Shown piece after piece: positions 46,285 through 58,719 of a DNA stretch of 64,000 nt. The DNA is from Batkoa obscura. Lineage: Eukaryota; Entomophthoromycota; Entomophthoromycetes; Entomophthorales; Batkoaceae. Made by a program: the position numbers and the translations under genes. Location: NCBI GenBank assembly GCA_030770535.1, contig JASVEC010000039.1, forward strand, positions 62,001 to 126,000. The letters are read 5' to 3'. How positions within the stretch are numbered: the stretch's first letter is position 1; each line of letters opens with the position of its first letter. The notes under the pieces are model-generated. The model had not been told where the DNA came from and ran no database searches. It saw only the letters and a list, made by a program, of their open reading frames with translations.

Positions 46285-48774
46285 TTATAGCTTATTTAAA
46301 TAGTCATCAGGCGGTGGAATCTTTGGTTTGAGTCCCTCTTGCGTTCACGTATCTTAGTGATAACTGAGCATACTAAGTCAGATTGATAAATGGAACCAGG
46401 AACTGTCTGCCAATGATCAAAAACAAATTGTAGTAAAGCTTTACCACGAGTATTCGAAAGTAAGGCTCCATGGAAACCAAATGACTCACTGACAGGTAGG
46501 CAGCCTTCAAGGGTGGAAACAGAACCATTTGGACCCTGAGTTACACTTTCTATGTACCCACGACGTTGTAGTATTAGTGACTGTAAACTACTTAAACAGT
46601 CATTGAGAACTTCAATTTCAATCAAATAAATAGGCCAAAGTAACGTTGGATCGGCTTCAAGCTATGATCCATGGATAACATAATGGCACATCGGAATAAT
46701 TTGATCATCGCCACGATGAGCAACATTAGCATGTAATACAATGTCAGTGATATTAAAACGCGTAGCTCTCATCTTCTCCCCACATAAAGTACCTTCCTTA
46801 GTTGCCCATTGAAAAGCGGTATTACATGAATTCTTAATTTCAAAAAGGTATGTTGTGCCTTTAGTTTCATTAACTAAAAGGTTAGGTCCAGTAGTTTCTG
46901 GACCAAAGCACCATATACGACGGCCAGCATTGGGATCCCAACCGTGATTCTCAAAAAGGCAGCGAGAAATAGCTTTATCATCGTCTTTTGGGCTAATTTT
47001 TCCTTTTTCGATCTCTGATACAATAGACATATCCAATGGCCCTGCTTTCATATAATTCGGTTAGAATTGTTTAAAGATTTAGCTAAATTTGGTTTTGGAG
47101 ATTCAGCTTGAACTGTTTCGTGATATTGTGCAAACAACTCACCAGCTTTAATAGGTACGCCAGCATATTCTTTCTGAAGGCCATTGATACACATCTCAAG
47201 ATGTAACTCTCCGGTATCAGTAGTAATATGTTGACCAGATTCAGAAATGAAGCATTGTACGAGTAGGTCAGACTTGGATAAACGTTTAAGATCTTCAATT
47301 AGTCTTGGAAAATCAACAGCAACTTGTACTACAGGTGCAATAGAAAATTTCACAGTTTTGGTATTAAAAGCTGTTTCCGAAGTAGTAATTGTACTGGATT
47401 TAAGAAGAAATTGATCAACACTAGTAAGACCAGTAACGTTGCCAGCTAGGCAATCCTCGATAGACTCAAAATAATGTCCTGTTGCAAGGACAGTACTCTC
47501 AATAGATTTAATAAAAAGGTCATCATCTTTGCCTGAGACATACTTAGGGCCTTGGATACGCATTTTAAGACCTGAACGAGCAGTACCTGAAAAAACACGG
47601 CCAAAAGCATAGAAACGGCCGCTATCAGAAATGAGTACCATCTTAGATATATAAGCCATAAAAGGGCCATTTGGATCACATTTTCTAATAGCAATATAGG
47701 CTTCGTCATCAGTTGGTCCTTCATAAAGGATAGCAGCACGATACTTTTGAGCAGTAACATGTGATGGAAGATCAATGGTAGTCATCTCAAGTAGTACATC
47801 AGAAGCAGGTAGAAATTTACGCATAACTGTATTAAGTAAAGGCTTTCCATTTAGCTCTTTCTCTTCATTGTTGAGTTGTATATTTGACCCTTCTAGTATA
47901 TTTTCAAGCTCGCTGCTGTGTCAAAAACATGGCAAATAGGATCCGAAATTAACATGTTAAAACTATGCTCCAAAGGGTTACCATCAGAATCATTAGGTTT
48001 GGTATTCCATTTCTTGGTTTTTGGATCATAATAATAATCTCCCCAAAGAAATTTTGTAAGCTTTTCTTTATCGACACCAAATTTCCTATAATAAATTTCA
48101 GCAAAGTAACGAAGAGTAAAGGCCCATCCGCCGAAACTAGGAATAAAAGTAAGTGTTCCATCATTTGGATTAACTTGAGTAACTCCTGATTCATTATCAG
48201 TATAGATAAAGATAGTTGCATTGAAATGCTCGATTCTACGGCGTAAGTGTTGATAAAGTTCTTCTTTTTCGAACTGAAGTTCAAATATACCACGATCTAA
48301 TTTGTTTAGGACCAATATAAGTTTGATTATTTCAGCAAGAGCTAGACGTAAAGTACCTTTTATTTATATAGATAAACCATCGATACAATCCGCAACAACC
48401 AAAGCACCATCAGTAACCCGAAGTGTAGTAGCTATTTCTGTTGAGAAGTCAGTATACTCCGGCGACTCAGTTAGGTTGATCAAAAGTTCACCACTATTTC
48501 TTTCTTGCTTAATAATTTTTGTACTCTCCTTTGACAGCTCAAAGTATAAAAGGGTGGAAGTAGACTTGGTAGTATACTGATCTTGCTTATCTTGACTGGT
48601 GACGGCGTCACTGGTATTGCTAGTGTTATTTGTTGGAATAATGCTAGCCTCTGATATTAAAGAATCAACCAATATAGATTTTCCATGGTCAGTGTGCCCT
48701 ATAACAGCCACATTACGGATATTAAATGGTTTGCCCATCGTAGCACGAATTTTGTCCACAGTTAAGTTCACCAT
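46285..48774 (-). pseudogene. Intronless, broken copy of translation elongation factor 2
   Basis: This is a near full-length relative of eEF2, the GTPase that drives ribosome translocation. The match runs from MVNLTVDKIRATMGKP to the C-terminal KPKIPPPDDYLNKL (about 829 codons; eEF2 is about 840). It is broken: two in-frame stops (about 48364 and 46662) and at least three frame changes (between 47893 and 47824, at 47048-47051, and near 46320). The GTPase centre is also lost: the P-loop reads GHTDHGKS (normally AHVDHGKS) and DSPGH has become ESPEY, though NKLD is kept. The diphthamide loop has HRGDDQ instead of HRGGGQ. No introns are present although neighbours have many, which suggests a retrocopy. 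Many changes are spread over its length, so it is not young. Confidence 0.85.
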
Positions 48775-48814
48775 AGTTTAATGAAGTTTAAAAAGTTGTG
48801 ATATTTGAATGCCA

Positions 48815-48920
48815 ATCTGGGAGTGTTTTTTTTGGGTTCGTTACTTTTTCCATCTTTTAAACATATTTGAGCGGAAAAATTGTTAATGAAATTCTTAAAC
48901 ACAAAAGTACACCCCCATCT
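48815..48920 (+). mobile_element. MITE copy F
   Basis: A copy with worn ends (CTGGGAGTGTTTTTTTTG at the left, ACACCCCCATCT at the right) and a diverged core. It lies 41 bases upstream of the start of the eEF2 copy. Confidence 0.8.
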
Positions 48921-50003
48921 TTTATATTTTACGAAAAATTGGTGATAACTCTTGCATCATTGACCTTAATATTTTAGGTGTTGTACCAATTACCATTCTC
49001 CCTATGTGGTCTGTCCCTTATTTTATTTTTATTTTTATTTTTTTCCAAATCAACTACCCTCAAATTTTGTATGTAAAGTATGATTTAATCTAGCATTTTT
49101 CATTGAGGTATACTCATTTGTAGTTTAGTTTTTCGCTGGTTTTTCTGGCGATATAATGTTTAACTAAGATAGGAAGCAATAGTTTAAAATACTATAAATT
49201 GACAATTAAAATACAATATTTATAAAAAAGATATAGAAAAAGATCTTCTGCTCTTTGTTTTAATATTCTATAGCTTTTTCTAAATAGAGTTATTATACTA
49301 CTTTAAGCAATTTAATTGTTGTTTATTAGTCTATATTGTGTAATTTTGAGTTATCCAGTTCTTTCATAGCTATGATACCTGTTCTTATTAGTGTGCTTTG
49401 TTTTTTAACGATTGATTAAATAAGCAGTTTATATCTCTAATAGCTTAAGTTATATTTTTAAGCTAGCCTTTTCGACATTAAAATTTTATTTGACTTTTGT
49501 TATTTTTAAAATTCAGACTACAAAGTTTTTTATTATATTCAGTGATTAAATGACCTTTAAAAGAGCATAAAGTGGGACTCACAGTAGGGGATCCAAGACC
49601 ACATCAAATTTTCTAGATGAACTCTTTGAAAAGTGGACTATAACATAAATAGTAGTAATGTATGGCGAATTTTGCTTCAGTTTTAATTAAATTTCTGAAA
49701 TTTTTGAAAATGAGTTTGGTATAGTGGATTTTTTCTTCAACATGGCTCTAGCGTATTATAAAATAAAGTTAGAGTATACTTTTTAAAAACATGCTTATTA
49801 AGTAAAAGTATCATAAATAAAAATAAAAATAATATATCAACTACTATAATTTATGTCATTTATAACCAAAGTTCTTTTTATTTCTAAATTTTTAAACTTA
49901 AATAATATTTTCATATTATTAATAATGATTCATTCTTTAAATTCTTGAAAGATCTTGTGCTCCCAAGTAGTTTATTAATAAAATTAAAGAAAACTTGAAG
50001 AGA
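48921..50003. other. Intergenic A+T-rich spacer
   Basis: No gene is visible in this stretch of about 1.1 kb. Confidence 0.45.
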
Positions 50004-50008
50004 GAAAA

Positions 50009-50060
50009 GGGGGCCGAAAGCTGAAGCTTCTCGTTCGCTTCAGTCCTCGAACAAACGCAC
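50009..50060. other. G+C-rich hairpin
   Basis: A ~50-base G+C-rich patch in very A+T-rich DNA. CTGAAGC (50021-50027) and GCTTCAG (50037-50043) form a perfect seven-base stem around TTCTCGTTC. It is preceded by GGGGGCCGAAAG and followed by TCCTCGAACAAACGCAC. It could be a small structured RNA or a relic of an insertion. Confidence 0.35.
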
Positions 50061-50103
50061 TTTATTAATGAGGAAATCATTTTTCCACTCAATTATCTGG
50101 TAT

Positions 50104-50208
50104 ATATGGGGGTGTTTTTTTTGGCTTCTATTTTTTCCATTTTTTAAGCGCTATTTGAGTGGGAAAGTTGTTAGTAAAATTCTTAAACATAAAAATACTT
50201 CCCCATAT
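50104..50208 (+). mobile_element. MITE copy G
   Basis: A full copy: ATATGGGGGTGTTTTTTTTG at the left and ATACTTCCCCATAT at the right, with the core AAGCGCTATTTGAGTGG intact. It faces copy H across 371 bases. Confidence 0.9.
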
Positions 50209-50579
50209 GGAGAGGGGCATTGGGCAAGATGGCTCCAAAATCGAGGGTAGTTAGTATTGGCTTTATAGATGGTCTAAGATTTTGATAAATTAAAACAGGG
50301 AACAAATACGATATAAAACAAGTTGAAATAACCATCAAAATAATCAATATTATAGAAAAATTGATGAGATCATTTGGATATAGAGAAGGTGTTTGATTGT
50401 CAGAGATATTTGGCCAGAAGACAAATAAAAAACCAACGATCTAAGTTAATCATAAATTTATAAAATAATTTTTTTAATTTTATAAATTATTTCTTAAATA
50501 CAGACGTTTTGAATAAGGGGAATACTGTATTATTAATATTTGATATCCACTTTCAAGAAATATTAGCATTTTTAAATTA

Positions 50580-50684
50580 ATATGAGGATGTATTTTTTGT
50601 TTAAGGATTTTACTAACAACTTTTCCACTCAAATAGCGCTTAAAGAATGGAAAAAGTGATGAACCCAAAAAAACACCCCTATAT
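50580..50684 (-). mobile_element. MITE copy H
   Basis: A full copy in reverse orientation: ATATGAGGATGTATTTTTTG at the left and AACACCCCTATAT at the right. With copy G it forms a long inverted pair. Confidence 0.9.
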
Positions 50685-51827
50685 AATTTCATAATTTAAT
50701 ATAAAATTTATGAAAATAGCTTGATGGTAAATTTTAGTGTAGTAAATATGTCTAATTATTAAATATATAAAAGGCCATTAGTATATGACAATATATTAAT
50801 TTATTGATAAAAGTAGGTTTTAAGTTTTTAAATTGTACTTAAACTACTCGTAGTATTATTAATGTTATATTAATAAATTACTTAATTTTTGTCTTTTACA
50901 CTTATATAGTGATTTTTTTTGATATGATAACTATAATTTATTAAACTCATTATTTTAAAAGTATTAAAAATATATTTGAAATTTAGCTTCAAATAGCTTA
51001 AATATTAAAAAAATTAACTGTAGATTTTAACATAGTAATAAAAGTGACGCTAATATACATAATATTAATAAATAAGACGTAATATATAGCTAGAGAAGTT
51101 TATGAATATTACAAGAAATAATCTACTAGAATAACTAAATGGTGTTTTTGTAGATAAAGTTATACAAATATTATACTTTTAAGCTTTATAATTTTATTTC
51201 TTAAGCTAATCTCAGAGAGTTCAACACTTTGGAAATATGTTATAATCAAATATCGTATTTCATACATAATTTTTACATAAATTTATGGTTTATATTAATA
51301 CATCATAGAGCCATATAGTACTGAGATTAAAGTTTACTATTTAAAATATAATATTTCAGGATCAAGCTTAATAACAATTTTAATAAAAACGACTTAACGT
51401 TAATAAGATAAATTACTGATATATTGATCAATTTGTATAAATTATCATTATGGGGCGGAGATTGTTTGTCATTAACATTTGAATAATAAACATGTAAAGT
51501 TTAATAAAAAGAATAAAATTCAAGGCATGATAGCGTAAGCAGAATTTTCTTAACCCTTAAACTCCCTTTCAATAAACAAAATATAATAGTTTTATTCGCT
51601 TATGAGATACTAATACTAGTAATAGATGTATAATAATACTCTGTCTTTTATCAAAGAAATATGATATTTATTTTACTTTACTTTATTTCTTTAAGCTTTT
51701 ACGATGTGTAATATTAAAATAAAAATTCAAGTGTAAAATAGCATGCTTTGTAACACTGATTAAAATTAAGGGATAGGAAGGAACCAAAATCAAGTTTAAA
51801 ATAGAAATTACAATCAGAACAAAAAAG
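50685..51827. other. Intergenic A+T-rich spacer
   Basis: No gene is visible. The last part is the upstream region of hydrolase paralog 4. Confidence 0.45.
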
Positions 51828-51835
51828 TATATAAA
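51828..51835 (+). promoter_or_regulatory. TATA box of hydrolase paralog 4
   Basis: TATATAAA lies 34 bases upstream of the ATG at 51869, so transcription would begin very near the start codon. Confidence 0.4.
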
Positions 51836-51868
51836 GAAAAAGAAAAAGGAGAAATTGAATTTAAAAAA

Positions 51869-53356
51869 ATGTTTGAATCCAAATTGATTATTGAGTTGTT
51901 AAGCGAATTAAGTGGAGTGAGAGTAGATATTAAAAATCCCTATAATTTCCATTTACCATTAAACATCATATTGTATGCAATAATAGGGTTTGCAAAGTTG
52001 ATAGTACCAATTTCAATAATAACAATACTCTACAACCTCTATTATGGAATCAACACTAACTTATCATTAGCTCTACTCATTTTAAGCATTAATGAAGTAG
52101 CTTTTTTTATTTACTTTAAATATTTAAATAAAAAAATGGTACTGAAAAGAAAGGAATTTAAGTTTGATCTAAAGGAAACAGATAAACGGAAGATAGTTTC
52201 GCTATTATTTGATGAAAGCTATTTTGACTTAAGCCTGATAAATAAATATTTCTATCCATACTCAAATGAAGAACTTACATTTAATCAGGTAAAGCAATGG
52301 CTAGCATGGTATTTACATGTACGCGATTTGAAAAGTTTATCAAATGAAATGAATATGGAATTGGATGAATATGTTGAGTTAATACAAACGAAACTTGATA
52401 TAAAATTAAGTAAAAAGGAAGACAAATTACAACGTACTCCTGTATTTCTGGCTTTGACTGAATTCAGCTCAAAGTATAAACCTATTCTATTTTATTTGGT
52501 AAGTTATTTGTATAAAATATTACTAATCATTTATTAATTTTTAATTTAGACAATCATGTTATTTCACACTTTAATGTGTATGATATTAATGCTCTCTGGT
52601 TTCCAAAGAAATTCAATAGAAAACTCCTCGATAACTTATTGGATATATGAGCCACATGAAAACCTTACTGATAATGATAGTAGTAATGACGAAACTCCAA
52701 TATTATTTATACATGGAGTAGGCACAGGTGTATCATTATACATGCGCCAGATTCTAAAATTAAGAACCGACTTTTATACTCGTAAAATTGTTTTATTAGA
52801 ACTTCAAGCAGTGACTTTAATCCCTACTTTACAAATACCAACTGTTGAAAATATAATGTATGCGCTGGATAGTGCATTCCAGCTTCACGAAATTGAAAAA
52901 TGCTCAATAATGGCTCATTCTTATGGTACAATTGCAACTAGTTTTATATTAAAACATCGTCCACACTATATTCAAAAAATGTGTCTAGTTGATCCAGCTT
53001 GCTTCACTAATTGGGAACCTACTTTTGCAGTCAATTTTATGTTTAATCAATTAGATTTTTTTATGAATAGAGTTACTCAACACTTGATGGCAGAGGATTT
53101 GTTTGTTGGTAACACTATAGGCAGATATGCTATCTTAAATCAAGGAATTGCTTTTAACCAAGATTTAAATGTACCCACTTATATTTATTTATCTAAATAC
53201 GATTTTTTACTTAACTCTAATTATATCATAAGTCATTTAACAAAATTGAGGGTAAAACTCAATAATTCGAATATCAATTATTATATGTTGGACTTAACTC
53301 ATGGCGCTTACCTCTTCTCTAATTATTATTTGGATTACATTTCTGAAAATTTATAA
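51869..53356 (+). CDS. Membrane-anchored alpha/beta-hydrolase, paralog 4
   Basis: Exons 51869-52498 and 52550-53356 around the family's phase-0 intron give 478 residues, the same length as paralog 1. Hydrophobic segments lie at about 35-60 and 65-85 and again across the splice junction. The hydrolase domain has HGVGTG (oxyanion His present), elbow AHSYGT in place of GHSYGT, SKYDFLL with the acid and LTHGAYL with the His. It is about 32 kb from the array and on the opposite strand, with no CsbD-like gene beside it; KCH follows on the same strand after about 430 bases. It is the most diverged of the four, so it may be the older dispersed member. Substrate unknown. Confidence 0.82.
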
Positions 53357-53784
53357 TAAATGTGCTATTGTTTTATCTATTTTAAGTTAACATAATAACG
53401 TAATAATACTAAATTAATCAATTATGAAAATAAGTTTATTATAATATTAAATTAAAGGTTAAATTACGATCCTGTATCATTTTAATGATGTTTTAAATAA
53501 AGCAGCATTTATGATAATGATAGCACCTGAATATTTAATAATGATATCAATTTAATCTGGTGGAGATGAAATTTTTAGCAGTAATTAAATGAATATCCAC
53601 AGATAATGCTTGATTAACGAGTAGCAAGGCGATCCGATTTCAACTAAAGAAATGATTGGCTATATTTTTAATTGATTTAAAGAATTTCAAATTAACAATA
53701 TCGAAAAATAAAAATAAAAATTACAATATATATTATTATCAATGTATTTATTTAATTTTTATAATTTTATAATTAAATTTTTTT
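53357..53784. other. Intergenic spacer between hydrolase 4 and KCH
   Basis: No gene is seen; it must hold the KCH promoter, but no clear element stands out. Confidence 0.4.
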
Positions 53785-55133
53785 ATGACTTTAATAAAAT
53801 GGAAGGACACTCATTGGAAAAGAGAATCAATAACTGACTTTAAATTTGATTATATCGATATTGATCAATTTTATGATGAAAGAGTTATAACAAAATTAAG
53901 CTATATGGCCCCATTTTTAATCTTATTTAAAACTGTATTGATGTACTGCTCAGATATATGGACAACTATTAATTTACTTACCAATGGAGATAAAGCTTTA
54001 GATTTATATTTTGGACCATATCATGAAAAATGGTTTGCATACGTGTTTTATGCTTCTTTATCTTGCTCAATTATATTAGTCCCCTATGAATTATATAAGT
54101 CTTATAAAATTATAAAGTCCAAAGATATATCAGTTGTTTATACAAATGTTATAGCTCATCGATTGTATATACTTACCAACTATAAAAACTATTGTTTTTT
54201 TAAAAAATTGGCTGAGCCAAGGATATTGACTGAAAGTATCACTTTTTTTATTTACTTTACATTAAAAGGTAGCTTTCATCGCAATTTTAATTTTGTATGC
54301 TAATTTTGTTTTAAGGATGGAAAAGATTTTTATTAGTAGATATTGGTAGAGAAATGTTAAAAAGTTATATTTTAATAAGGTTTTTAATTTCGTTAAGGGG
54401 TAATGAAGCCGCAATACTTGAACGTATTCATAATTTTTCAAGCTCAAAACTACTGTCTTACTTTACTCTAGCAACTTTAGCAATTTCCAATATTCTATTT
54501 ATTATAACTGCTCTACTTGTAGTATTAGCTGCATTACTATATGTTGTTTTAATATTTAAAATTCAAGGAAATTTAAAAGAATATTGTTGCTATGAAATTG
54601 ATAAAAGGTAGTTTCAATTCATGTTAAATTAATATTTTACTTATCTTAGAAATAGAATCTCAAAGCTACTATCATACCAAAGATTACAAAGGCAAAAGGA
54701 GATGAGACAAAAGGATATGAAGAATCATCAAGAGGGTTATTTAAAATTACCTAGCCCGACATTACCTAACTTAGATACAATACTATCAATTAAAGATGAC
54801 AATAAATGTCAGCATAACAGACAACGTAAAAATTCAATAACTGAAAGTTATATGAGTTCTTCTTCAAGCAATTATTCCCAATTCAATAGTAACAATCAAT
54901 TTAACCATTCACTCTTAAAAAAAGGCAGAACAACGCCAAAGCGACATGAAAGTATTCAAATTTCTAGTAGAAGTTCTATTAATTCAACCTTTGCCTCTTA
55001 TTCTAGAAGATCGATACGGGTTCAATCTAGCCTAGATAATAATACTAATTATTATCGACCACCACCAACTAATCTTCCTTTAGATCCAACTAACTTTAAT
55101 TATTATAACCCCCCATCTAAAGAAAGATATTGA
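53785..55133 (+). CDS. KCH family low-affinity potassium transporter (Kch1/Kch2-like)
   Basis: Three exons (53785-54268, 54316-54607, 54650-55133) give 419 residues. Fungal KCH proteins allow K+ influx at the plasma membrane, in yeast during pheromone or stress responses. The family start is clear: WKDTHWKRESITDFKFDYID, then membrane segments around 40-62 and 95-115, VPYELYKSYKIIKSKDIS, YTNVIAHRLYIL, and the FFIYFTLKGWKRFLLVDIG stretch that spans intron 1. A further membrane segment lies near 215-245. The last ~150 residues are a Ser/Asn-rich cytosolic tail with basic patches. All junctions keep frame. Confidence 0.88.
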
Positions 55134-55386
55134 GATTGAATATGCTTTTTAATCCTCACCCTTGTTTTTGTTTTTTGCTTAATATTAATGATATTTAATG
55201 AATAAAGTTGATCTTTTAAATTTGTTACATTTAATTAGCGGAAGAAGTTTTAAAAAAATATTTACTAAAAATAGTAAATGACTATTAATTTTTTTTAAAT
55301 TTAGACTTATCATCGAATAGCTACAGAGATAAAAAAGTAAACATTTGAGTAAACAGTAATTTATTCATTGATTTATAACAATTCAT

Positions 55387-57324
55387 TTATTCTTTCTTTT
55401 TAACATTAATAAACGATTGTCCAACACCAAAGTATTTGTCATTGGCTTCCTTAACTTTTTGTTTTCTATAATCTGGATTCTCGAGTTCAATACCTTGCAC
55501 CGGTGTAAAAGCTAATGAAGTAGTAAACCCAGATGTAATAGTGCCCCCAGCGTTGGAATTTGTTTTAGATAACATTGCTTTATATTTTTTACTTACCGAT
55601 GCTGAATAGAGTTAGATAATAGCGATATTAAAGTAAAAACCAAACTTACTTTTTGTACGAGTATCAATGGCTGCAGCACGGATTTTACCTCTATTTGATG
55701 TCATGGTACCAAGTCCTACAGAGCTGTCAAGCCCATGCGCTTCATCTTCAGCTTCACCAAAGTTAACTCGATTTTGAGCTTTACGAAGCTCTGTTTGAGC
55801 TAAAGATTCCTTATTCTTCCTTGCTCTATAAGTACATCATGGTATTAATTTGAATCATTTTTATGATGCTAATTTTTCGTTACCTTCTCCCACCACGTCT
55901 CTTTTTGGGGCCATCATCTGGTACTGGAAGCGCTTTAATATTTTTACTTGGTGGTGGCTGCATCACAACATCTAGTTTTTTTCTAACTTCTTCTTTTAAA
56001 GCTTTACCTTGACTTCCTACAAATCAAATCAATTATTAATAATTAAGAAAGTAGATGTTACTTACCATCACGTGAAGCCTGTGCTAGATCAATTCTAACT
56101 GCTAATGCTGCTCTATACAATATTAGATTTATAAGGAAATAAATAAATTATCATACTTATTGGCTACAAATCTAGCCATTCTTCTTCTTTCGTCAACTGG
56201 AGCCTCTTTGACTATTTCAGAGTAATAGATAAATCCAAAGTGATTTTTAGTTGCTGCTTTTGAAAACCCAGCACTGATAGATTTTGATGAACCTAAGGTC
56301 TAATAGTGATATTATTACCATTCTATAAATAATCTTATTCAATTTAATTACCTGTAAATTACAAGCTGGAATTCTACCTAAAGCATTTAAACCACCAGCA
56401 ACACCTAACAATTTAGCTGCAGTAGTAGTTCCAACGACTGCTGATAAATTCGGAGCAATATAGTTCATACGAGATTCAACAAAATTGATAAGCTAAAATT
56501 CATAAATCATAATTGTTTAGCGTTAATAGAAATACCACTTACTATTTTTTGAGCCTCGTCTAATTCAAGAGCCATATCACATGCTTTCAAAACTTCTTGC
56601 AAAGATTTATCGTCAATTTCTCTTGATACTAAATCCGTATTGGCTACAGTTAAAATCATCACATTTACTGGTGTTAAAATTGATTTGAGATTGAGTTTTG
56701 TCAAATCCTATAAATTAATAAGTTGTTTTGTATGTTAAACAGGTAAACTTACTTTTTCTTTTCCAACCATTTTTACTGTTCTAACATAGTCTAATGGTGA
56801 TGTTATTAAAGTATCAAGCCCTTTAAATCTAGTGATATAATTATCTCTAATAAACTAAACTAATAAATTAATCATAGTTGTTACTAGAATTATTTACTTT
56901 TATAACTGTAACCAATTCATTATCAATTTCTGCAACTAATGTATTTGAGCTGACGATTAATTTATATTGAGGATCTTGCTCCATAATACCAATGAGCTTG
57001 GTTTCTTGTTTATCCTTATTCTTCTTTGTTTCTTCTATTTTCTAAACATAAATTACTATTAACATGCATTTTTTATCTAGAACTACTTACTCCTAAAGTT
57101 TCGATCATTTCTTTAGATTTTAATAATTTAGCTTGAGATTCAATGGATCCTGAATTGATTGAATCAACATCATTCCTTTCAATTGAATCTTCTTTTTCAT
57201 CTTGATCTTCTTCCATTTCGCCTTCTGAATTTTCTTGTTTATCTTCATTTTCATTTTCATTTTCATAGTTTTCTTCAGACATAGAGTCATCTAAATCGTC
57301 TAATAATTCTTGAGCTAATGACAT
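55387..57324 (-). CDS. PRP31: Pre-mRNA splicing factor Prp31 (PRPF31)
   Basis: Ten exons with nine short introns give about 490 residues, the usual size. Prp31 binds the U4 snRNA 5' stem-loop with the 15.5K/Snu13 protein and holds the U4/U6.U5 tri-snRNP together. The start [13 protein letters not shown] is followed by an acidic region, the coiled coil ([16 protein letters not shown]), and the Nop domain with [36 protein letters not shown] and the LGSSK that follows. The Arg/Lys-rich PKKRRGGR motif and the VNFGEAEDE block are in the C-terminal part as expected. All parts are in family order and no damage is seen. Confidence 0.93.
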
Positions 57325-57604
57325 ATTTTATGAAGTTTAAATAAGTAAAAAATAAAAATTGAAAATTACTAAAAATAAATTATAAGCAATTTAATAACGC
57401 AATATTAAGTTAATAATCAAGTGAATTTAAATTGTAGAATATTTTTAAAGTTGATACATTATTTTATACTAAATACATGATATTTATATATAATGATATT
57501 GTCATTTCTATTCTTTGTTCCCTTTAAAAATTTATCTTTTTATATAATAATTTGATTTAAAACTACTCAATATTAACAATTTATTTTACTAAACTAGGAA
57601 TAAA

Positions 57605-57844
57605 CTAAGGGACGATTTTTTGAAGGAGACCACCAGCAGCTTTAATACCTCCACCAAGGAGACCTTTATCACCTACAACTGAAGTAGCAACGTCAGTAAT
57701 AGCACCTATAATACTTTTACCGATTCCACGAATAGCGACATCCTTAGCTTCCTGTCTAAAAGATCTTGCAATGTTAGAAGGGATAGATAAAGCAGAGGTA
57801 GCAGATAAAGCAGTAACTATGAGTAATATACCAGAAAACTTCAT
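57605..57844 (-). CDS. Small secreted peptide precursor, copy 2
   Basis: A 79-residue intronless protein. By my count 52 of its 79 residues are identical to the gene at 21101-21340, with no gap. Signal peptide about 1-18 (SGILLIVTALSATSA), then a polar segment (ARSFRQEAKDVAIR), then a Gly-rich amphipathic tail starting GIGKSIIGAI and ending GGLLQKIVP. Conservation is highest from SFRQEAKD through the tail, as expected if the tail is the active product. TATAAATA at 57913-57920 lies about 70 bases upstream. No known family; a secreted membrane-active or signalling peptide is a reasonable guess. It is not next to its paralog; about 36 kb lie between them. Confidence 0.75.
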   Translation of the reverse strand: MKFSGILLIVTALSATSALSIPSNIARSFRQEAKDVAIRGIGKSIIGAITDVATSVVGDKGLLGGGIKAAGGLLQKIVP

Positions 57845-58719
57845 ATTAGGTAGGGTAGTAAGATATTAAAATACTAAAATTGTATAGAAATAAAAAAAGA
57901 ATTAAAGCAGAGTATTTATACTTGATTGCTTTAAAGTAACAATATACTGAAAGTATATTCTTATTAATAAGTAATATCAGGAAAAAAGTTATAGCTATTA
58001 ATTATTTTTTTCAATGAATACAATAAATTAATATAATATTAAGCATAGAGTTCTATCTAATGAAATGTGATATAAAGGTAGTTTTTAGAGCAATCGCTTT
58101 TGGCCAAAAAAATAAAAAAGTTATTGGTTGCAGCAGCAAATATTTTTTATCTACAAAAGCAAAGTATTTTTCATGTAAGAAAAATTGATTGTGACAGTTT
58201 TATATCTTTACCATGTTCAAATCATCCAAAAGAGGAGATTATTTTAGAAATACCCTTATAAAAATTAATGTCATCGAATATAGAACTACTGAATTTGGAC
58301 ATTAGAAGAAGTTGTTTATAAAATTATCCTTGGTTATAGTAACTATGTATTTAACTTCTATACAATCTTTTAAATTAAACATCGAAGCAAATAATAAATA
58401 ATAAATAAAGTTCTTATCTTGAGTAACATTCATTTATTTCCACTAATTTATTCTTATTTACATAAATTATAATTTAAAGGTACTTTGATTCTCTTTTAAC
58501 AAATGATAATGATTATTTATTAACTCTGAAAATAAAGATACTTATATACAATATATTACACTATAATTCTTTTATAAAATGACAAAATAATAATAAATAA
58601 AAATTAGGGTATTTTATTGAAAATGGAATGAGCTCAGCTCTATAAAATTATCTTTAACCTTTAACTCTTGAGTTTATATTATTAATATTAAAGCAAAGTC
58701 TTTAAGTATTTTGTCTTTT
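57845..58719. other. Intergenic spacer
   Basis: Apart from the TATA element at 57913-57920 of the peptide gene, I see nothing identifiable here. Confidence 0.45.

Noticed and set aside
47965-48781. Plus-strand frames opposite the eEF2 copy
   Set aside because: They are shadows of the eEF2-derived sequence on the minus strand; its match to eEF2 explains the region.
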